Shown one piece after another: positions 50,789-54,944 of a stretch of 54,944 nt of DNA (within the stretch, counting starts at the first letter, position 1; each line of letters begins with the position of its first letter). The notes beneath the pieces were generated by a model. The model made no database searches and was not told the DNA's origin. It worked only from the letters and a program-made list of their open reading frames with translations. The translations under genes and the position numbers were made by a program. The stretch is from Gammaproteobacteria bacterium BRH_c0 (GTDB lineage Bacteria; Pseudomonadota; Gammaproteobacteria; Pseudomonadales; Porticoccaceae). The stretch spans positions 1 to 54,944 of the forward strand of contig LADM01000014.1 in NCBI GenBank assembly GCA_000961645.1, in the 5' to 3' direction.

Positions 50789-51586
50789 TCAGCGCCCGGT
50801 AAATTGCGGCTTGCGCTTTTCACTGAAGGCGTTGATGGCTTCCTGGTGGTCGTCGGTGAGGCAGGCGGCCAGGTTCTCGTAGGCCATGCCGATATCCATC
50901 ATCGAGGCCGCCATCTGGCGCAGCGGGGTGTTGATGGTGGATTTGCTCCAGCGCAGGGACTGGGTAGGCATGCGCGCCAGGCGATCAGCGTAGGCATCGA
51001 CCTTGGCGTCCAGCTCGTCGGCGGGCACCGCCTCGTGGATCAGGCCCAGCTGCTCGGCCTTTTGGGCATTGAACAGTTCGCCGGTGTACAGGTAATGCTT
51101 GGCGCGGCCATAGCCCATCAGCAGCGGCCACATGATCTGGCCGCCGTCACCGCTGATCAGGGCCACGTTGTTGTGGGGGTCGCCAAAGCGGGCGTGGTCG
51201 GCGGCGAAGATGATGTCGCAAAATACTGCGAGGGTGGAACCCAGGCCGATGGCATCGCCGTTAACCTTGGCGATCAGGATCTTGTCGCACTCGAGGATGG
51301 TGGAAATAAAGCGCTTGGCTTCGCGGATAACCCGGTAGAACTCGGTGGGATTGTCGCGCAGCCACTGCATGTAGGGGATGTCACCGCCAGCGCTGAATGC
51401 CTTGCCCTTGCCGCTGATGATGACCACGTCGCTGTCCGGATCGTCGACGATGTCGATAAACACGGTGCTCAGTTCAGTGTGGGCATCCATGGCCAGGCTG
51501 TTGAGTTTCTCCGGCACATTAATGGTCATGTAAAGAATCCGGCCGCGGCGGGTGAATTCAAAGCATTTGTATTTGTCGAGGCTCAT
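50789..51586 (-). CDS. crotonase-family protein lacking both hydratase glutamates
   Basis: A 265-residue enoyl-CoA hydratase/isomerase-fold protein. The oxyanion segments AFSAGGDI and VNGDAIGLGS are intact. The two catalytic Glu of hydratases are replaced by T118 (GSTLA) and H138 (FGDPHNN). It is distinct from the crotonase at 39169, which lacks the same residues but has others in their place. It is divergent from the CoA ligase at 51880, across two operator-like palindromes. An isomerase or C-C hydrolase role is as likely as hydration. Confidence 0.87.
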   Translation of the reverse strand: MSLDKYKCFEFTRRGRILYMTINVPEKLNSLAMDAHTELSTVFIDIVDDPDSDVVIISGKGKAFSAGGDIPYMQWLRDNPTEFYRVIREAKRFISTILECDKILIAKVNGDAIGLGSTLAVFCDIIFAADHARFGDPHNNVALISGDGGQIMWPLLMGYGRAKHYLYTGELFNAQKAEQLGLIHEAVPADELDAKVDAYADRLARMPTQSLRWSKSTINTPLRQMAASMMDIGMAYENLAACLTDDHQEAINAFSEKRKPQFTGR

Positions 51587-51685
51587 GGGTACTCCCTGAA
51601 AGCGAGGATGAAGGTTCTGTTTGGGGTGGCGCAGGGCACAATGCCTCTGACACGGCTGCCGCTGGGGCTGGCATGTGCCGGGATA

Positions 51686-51708
51686 ATAACTGACATAGTG
51701 TCACTTAT
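51686..51708. promoter_or_regulatory. 23-bp palindromic operator candidate (site 3, best match)
   Basis: Arms ATAACTGACA and TGTCACTTAT around TAG; the inner TGACA/TGTCA is perfect and 9 of 10 arm pairs match. It lies 100 bases upstream of the crotonase start, in the region shared with the CoA ligase gene. Confidence 0.7.
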
Positions 51709-51773
51709 CAACCGCGATGGCGCAACGCAGGGCTGGGCAAAATTGCCGGGAGCAGGATTGGCCTTGACCCGCA

Positions 51774-51796
51774 ATAACTGACAAAATATCATTTAT
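51774..51796. promoter_or_regulatory. 23-bp palindromic operator candidate (site 4)
   Basis: Arms ATAACTGACA and TATCATTTAT around AAA. It repeats the left arm of site 3 exactly and lies 88 bases from it, 84 bases upstream of the CoA ligase start. Confidence 0.65.
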
Positions 51797-51879
51797 TGCT
51801 GCTGGTCCCGGCCAGTCAATTTTGAGATTACTTGAATAATCACTCTAACAGTCACTCAACCAGTCACGACAGGATGAGC

Positions 51880-53433
51880 ATGAGCAGTACTATCCAGGCT
51901 TCAACCCTCCATGCGACAACCCTGTGGAAGCTTCTTGAAGCCCGTGCGGCGCAAACACCCAACCTCACCATGCTGATTGAAGCTGCCACTGATCGACACC
52001 TGACCTTTGCCGATTGCCTGCACAGGGCAGAACGTATGGCCGCAGGGCTGTATCAGCGGGGAGTCCGCGCTGATGATGTGATCGCCTGGCAACTGCCGAC
52101 ACGGGTTGATACCGTGCTCCTGGCCCTGGCTTTGGCCCGGCTTGGGGTGGTGCAAAATCCCATCCTGCATCTGTACCGGGAGCGGGAACTGGGGGAACTG
52201 GTGCGCCAGAGTCAGCCCTCGCTGCTGATCATTCCTGGGCCTGACGCAGCCTGTGACTACCCGACGATGGCGGCAAGTGCCTGCCCCGATGTGCCGCAAC
52301 TGGTACTGAGCGGTGATTTGCCCGATGGGGATGCGTCGCTGTTGCCGCCGCCTTTACCGTCAGCTGCTGGCAGCGTGCGCTGGCTGTACTGCACGTCCGG
52401 CACCACTGCCGGGCCAAAGGCGGCGCGCCATACCGATAGTTCCGTCATGGCCGGGGGTTATACTCTCGGTCAATCCATGGGCGTTGAGCTGGGGGATATG
52501 GGCAGTATTGCCTACCCCTTTGCCCATATCGGCGGGGTGATGTACCTGACCATGATGCTGGCGGCGGGAATGTCGGCGGTGTTGCTGGAAAAGTTTATCC
52601 CCACTGTCGCTGTTGAGGCCTACCGCCGCTACGGTGTGACACACGCCGGAGGCAGCACGGCCCACTACCAGGCATTTCTGGCTGAACAGCGCAAAAATCC
52701 CGGTGAAAAAGTGATTCCAACCTTGAAGGTTTTGTCAGGTGGCGGCGCCGCCAAACCCCCGGAACTGGTTTATCAGGTCCAGCAGGAACTGCAGTGCAAG
52801 GTACTGCACGCCTACGGCATGACCGAGGCACCGCTGGTGGCCCACTGCACCTGGTCCGACAGCGATGAAGAGCTGGCCCACACGGATGGCTGCCCGGTGG
52901 CGGGTATGGAAGTGCGCATCATGGCTGAGGATGGCAAACCCGCCCCGGCGGGTGAAACCGGCGAGATATGGATTCGCGGTCGCAGCCTGTGCCAGGGTTA
53001 CCTCAGCGCCGAGCAGACCGCCGCCGCCTTCACCGACGATGGTTTCTACCGTACTGGTGACCTGGGGGTGCAGCGTCCGACAGGCCATATCAGCATCACC
53101 GGGCGCATCAAGGACATCATTATCCGCAAGGGTGAAAATATCTCCGCCCGGGAAATAGAGGATCTGCTCTTTACCCATCTGAAAGTCGCCAATGTGGCAG
53201 TGATTGGCCTGCCCGATGCCGCCAGTGGTGAGCGCGTCTGTGCTGTGGTGGAAATCAGGGAGGGGCAGTCGGCCCTGACTTTCAGCGAGATGGTGGAGTT
53301 TCTCAACAGCCAGGGATTGATGCGCCAGAAAATCCCCGAGCAACTCGAAGTGGTTGAGGCACTGCCGCGCAACCAGGCCCTAAACAAAGTATTGAAGTAC
53401 AAGCTGCGGGAGATGTTCTCGCAGAACACCTAA
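51880..53433 (+). CDS. acyl-CoA synthetase (AMP-forming), paralogue of the ligase at 2758
   Basis: A 517-residue ANL ligase with P-loop CTSGTTAGPKAARHT, YGMTEAP, TGDLG and GRIKDIIIRKGENISAREIED. The C-terminus LPRNQALNKVLKYK contains the adenylating Lys. It is clearly a duplicate of the 2758 type (YRERELGELV, RRYGVT.AGGSTAHYQ, SGGGAAKP). ATG at 51880 has AGGA five bases upstream; ATG 51874 and TTG 51832 are possible longer starts. Two operator-like palindromes precede it. Which acid it activates is unknown, but the two paralogues probably handle related substrates. Confidence 0.9.
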   Translation: MSSTIQASTLHATTLWKLLEARAAQTPNLTMLIEAATDRHLTFADCLHRAERMAAGLYQRGVRADDVIAWQLPTRVDTVLLALALARLGVVQNPILHLYRERELGELVRQSQPSLLIIPGPDAACDYPTMAASACPDVPQLVLSGDLPDGDASLLPPPLPSAAGSVRWLYCTSGTTAGPKAARHTDSSVMAGGYTLGQSMGVELGDMGSIAYPFAHIGGVMYLTMMLAAGMSAVLLEKFIPTVAVEAYRRYGVTHAGGSTAHYQAFLAEQRKNPGEKVIPTLKVLSGGGAAKPPELVYQVQQELQCKVLHAYGMTEAPLVAHCTWSDSDEELAHTDGCPVAGMEVRIMAEDGKPAPAGETGEIWIRGRSLCQGYLSAEQTAAAFTDDGFYRTGDLGVQRPTGHISITGRIKDIIIRKGENISAREIEDLLFTHLKVANVAVIGLPDAASGERVCAVVEIREGQSALTFSEMVEFLNSQGLMRQKIPEQLEVVEALPRNQALNKVLKYKLREMFSQNT

Positions 53434-53569
53434 TACTGGTTGCTGTTCGTTCGGGTTGCACCTAAAAGCCTTTGTCACGGCAGGAGTGCTGCCACGCACA
53501 ACGTGAAACCTGTGCCGCATTTATGCTTAACTTACGCCCTCGTTCGCATTACTGATCAGAGGGTAAATA

Positions 53570-54685
53570 ATGACAACAACGGACACAGAATCCATCCGCG
53601 CCCGCCTTGAGCCATGGCTGGCGGAGAAAATTCCCGCCACCAATCTCAGCCTTTCGCCCTTGCAGACTCCCGGCGGCGCGGGCTTTTCCGCCGAGATGTT
53701 TTTCACCACCGCACGCTATGAGGACGCCAGTGGCGCGACCGAAAAAGACCTGGTGGTGCGCCGCCAGATCTTCGGCCACGATCTGTTGATGAACGCGGAT
53801 TTGCGCCACCAGTGGAACGTGATGGATGCCTTTGCCAAGCACACCGATGTGCGGGTGCCGCCGTTGGTGGGTATGGAAATGGACCACGCCATACTCGGCG
53901 CACCCTTCCTGGTCATGGAGCGGGTGCCCGGCCGCATCATCTCGCAAAATCCCAATTACAACCGCGAGGGCTGGCTGGCGGATTTGCCACTGGCAGAGCG
54001 CCACCGGGTGTGGAAAGGCGGCATCGAGAACATGGCCGACATCCACAAGGTTGACTGGCACAACGGTTTTGAATTCTTGCACGATCCTTCCCAAGGCGAG
54101 CCGGGCCTCGACCAGTACCTGAAGGGTGTCGGCGACTGGCTCGACTGGGCGCGTGCCGACCGCTCCTGGTCGGTGCTGGAAAGCGCCATGGACTACCTGC
54201 GCAATAATCGCCCGGCCAAAACCACCATCAGCGTGCTGTGGGGCGATCCGATTCCCGCCAACACCCTGTTTGACGACAACGGCAATGTGGCCGCCACCAT
54301 CGACTGGGAAATGGCCGCCCTTGGCCCTGGCGAAATCGACCTCGCCTGGTGGCTGTTTTTCGACAACCTGTTCAGCGTTGGCTTTGGTGTTCCGCGCCTT
54401 GAGGGTTTGCCCGACCGGGAGGAGAGCATCGCCATTTACGAGGCCCGCGCCGGGCGCAAGGTAGAGAACATGCACTACTACGATGTGCTATCCACCCTGC
54501 GCATGTCGATTGTCTCCGCCCGCCAGGTGGACCGTCAGATCGCCCAGGGCAACCTCGCCGTTGACAACAGCGCCCACGTCAACAATCCCACCGCCGCCCG
54601 CCTGGCGGAGTTGATCGGCGCGCCGCTGCCGGAGGTTGGGGAAGATTTCCGCCAGCTCATGGCAGTGATTATGAAAAAACATTGA
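53570..54685 (+). CDS. aminoglycoside-phosphotransferase-fold kinase (ACAD10/LvaA-like)
   Basis: A 371-residue protein-kinase-like phosphotransferase. The catalytic loop reads VLWGDPIPANTLF (D226, N231; Trp replaces the usual His of HGD) and the metal-binding motif is IDWEMAALG (D245). The N-terminal lobe has LVVRRQIFG and LVMERVPG. Homologues include the kinase domain of ACAD10/11 and LvaA, which phosphorylate hydroxyacyl-CoA during breakdown of 4-hydroxy acids. A similar role on a hydroxylated acyl-CoA made by this island is plausible (inference). Antibiotic resistance is unlikely given the context. Confidence 0.85.
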   Translation: MTTTDTESIRARLEPWLAEKIPATNLSLSPLQTPGGAGFSAEMFFTTARYEDASGATEKDLVVRRQIFGHDLLMNADLRHQWNVMDAFAKHTDVRVPPLVGMEMDHAILGAPFLVMERVPGRIISQNPNYNREGWLADLPLAERHRVWKGGIENMADIHKVDWHNGFEFLHDPSQGEPGLDQYLKGVGDWLDWARADRSWSVLESAMDYLRNNRPAKTTISVLWGDPIPANTLFDDNGNVAATIDWEMAALGPGEIDLAWWLFFDNLFSVGFGVPRLEGLPDREESIAIYEARAGRKVENMHYYDVLSTLRMSIVSARQVDRQIAQGNLAVDNSAHVNNPTAARLAELIGAPLPEVGEDFRQLMAVIMKKH

Positions 54686-54752
54686 TTGCGAAGAGCCAGG
54701 ATTTTCCTGGTTCCGGCATTATCAAACACACCCCGAATTCAGGAGAAAAACA

Positions 54753-54944
54753 ATGCGTGCAGCCGTTATCCAGGAAAAAAATACCGCTCCTGTTGTGCAG
54801 GATTTCCAGCAGCCGGTTGCCACTGAAGGCGCCCTGCTGATCGACGTCACCGCTGGCGCCATCGGACCCACTGATCTGATGCGCGCCGCCGGTTTTTTTG
54901 GCCCGGTCAACGGCCCGCTGGTGGCGGCGGGGGAGGGCACCGGT
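54753..54944 (+). CDS. MDR-superfamily (zinc alcohol dehydrogenase/quinone oxidoreductase) N-terminal fragment
   Basis: The first 64 codons of a medium-chain oxidoreductase, cut by the right edge. The start MRAAVIQEKNTAPVVQDF and GAIGPTDLMRAAGFFGP match the GroES-like N-terminal domain, and the fragment ends in PLVAAGEGTG. The Cys-His zinc pattern of alcohol dehydrogenases (CHTD) reads PTDL here, so it is more like a quinone oxidoreductase. AGGAG lies 7 bases before the ATG. It follows the kinase gene by 67 bases on the same strand. Confidence 0.85.
   Translation, partial: MRAAVIQEKNTAPVVQDFQQPVATEGALLIDVTAGAIGPTDLMRAAGFFGPVNGPLVAAGEGTG

Noticed and set aside
53570..54685. Aminoglycoside resistance gene
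   Set aside because: It has the phosphotransferase fold only. Length, catalytic-loop variant and catabolic context fit ACAD10/LvaA-like kinases better.
54695..54710. Terminator after the kinase gene
   Set aside because: A CCAGGA/TCCTGG hairpin exists but the stem is only 6 bp and no U-run follows, so it was not listed as a feature.

Overview
The window reads as a GC-rich gammaproteobacterial chromosome segment. The best guess is a marine, Cellvibrionales/Spongiibacteraceae-type heterotroph. The PcaI, PcaJ and PcaF proteins look pseudomonad-like, there are two large TonB-dependent receptors, Tat-exported hydrolases, and a dense set of Rieske oxygenase, KstD-like flavoprotein, acyl-CoA dehydrogenase and CoA-ligase genes. 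No rRNA, tRNA, CRISPR array, phage gene or transposase was seen. Nearly all the sequence is a catabolic island for lipophilic, probably polycyclic or alicyclic carboxylic substrates (steroid-, terpenoid- or aromatic-like). The actual substrate cannot be read from the sequence.

Layout. 1-185: 5' end of an unidentified gene on the minus strand. 400-4772 (+): spinster-type MFS transporter, KshA-like Rieske oxygenase, CoA ligase and SnoaL-like protein in one tight operon. 4773-5310: terminators and a dispersed palindromic repeat. 5311-14588 (all minus): TonB receptor, Tat amidase, Tat carboxylesterase, an ArsR-MarR fusion regulator, a second copy of the repeat and two SDRs. 14846-18526: cytochrome P450 converging on a fused double acyl-CoA dehydrogenase, with a hairpin element between them. 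18757-28378 (+): isochorismatase-like protein lacking its nucleophile, Rieske oxygenase plus flavoprotein, a 2-oxoacid-dehydrogenase-like set (E1 alpha, E1 beta, free lipoyl domain, E2 catalytic domain), a PF10118-like protein, thioesterase and a Bcr-type MFS pump. 28518-38223 (+): FAD aromatic hydroxylase, second TonB receptor, second Rieske plus flavoprotein pair, NAD-binding reductase and CoA ligase. 38303-43209: SDR and crotonase (minus), VOC protein and KstD-like dehydrogenase (plus), and a GntR/FCD regulator (minus). 43508-50709 (+): alpha/beta hydrolase, NIPSNAP protein, acyl-CoA dehydrogenase pair, SnoaL-like protein and pcaI-pcaJ-pcaF, closed by a strong terminator. 50789-54944: divergent crotonase and CoA ligase, an ACAD10/LvaA-like kinase, and the start of an MDR oxidoreductase.

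How the parts may fit together (inference): the TonB receptors and MFS carriers move substrate. The exported amidase and esterase release it from conjugates. The P450, Rieske and flavin oxygenases and the KstD-like dehydrogenases functionalise rings. CoA ligases, acyl-CoA dehydrogenases, crotonases and SDRs shorten chains or open rings, and 3-oxoadipate is finished by PcaIJF.

The most interesting signals are regulatory. A 23-bp palindrome with core TGACA-N3-TGTCA occurs four times in three divergent intergenic regions. A CTAA-N4-TTAG box occurs in three intergenic regions, one of them upstream of the GntR gene. The amidase and esterase, which are unrelated enzymes, share a duplicated promoter region and Tat leader, with a 14-bp tandem repeat present four times in one and once in the other.
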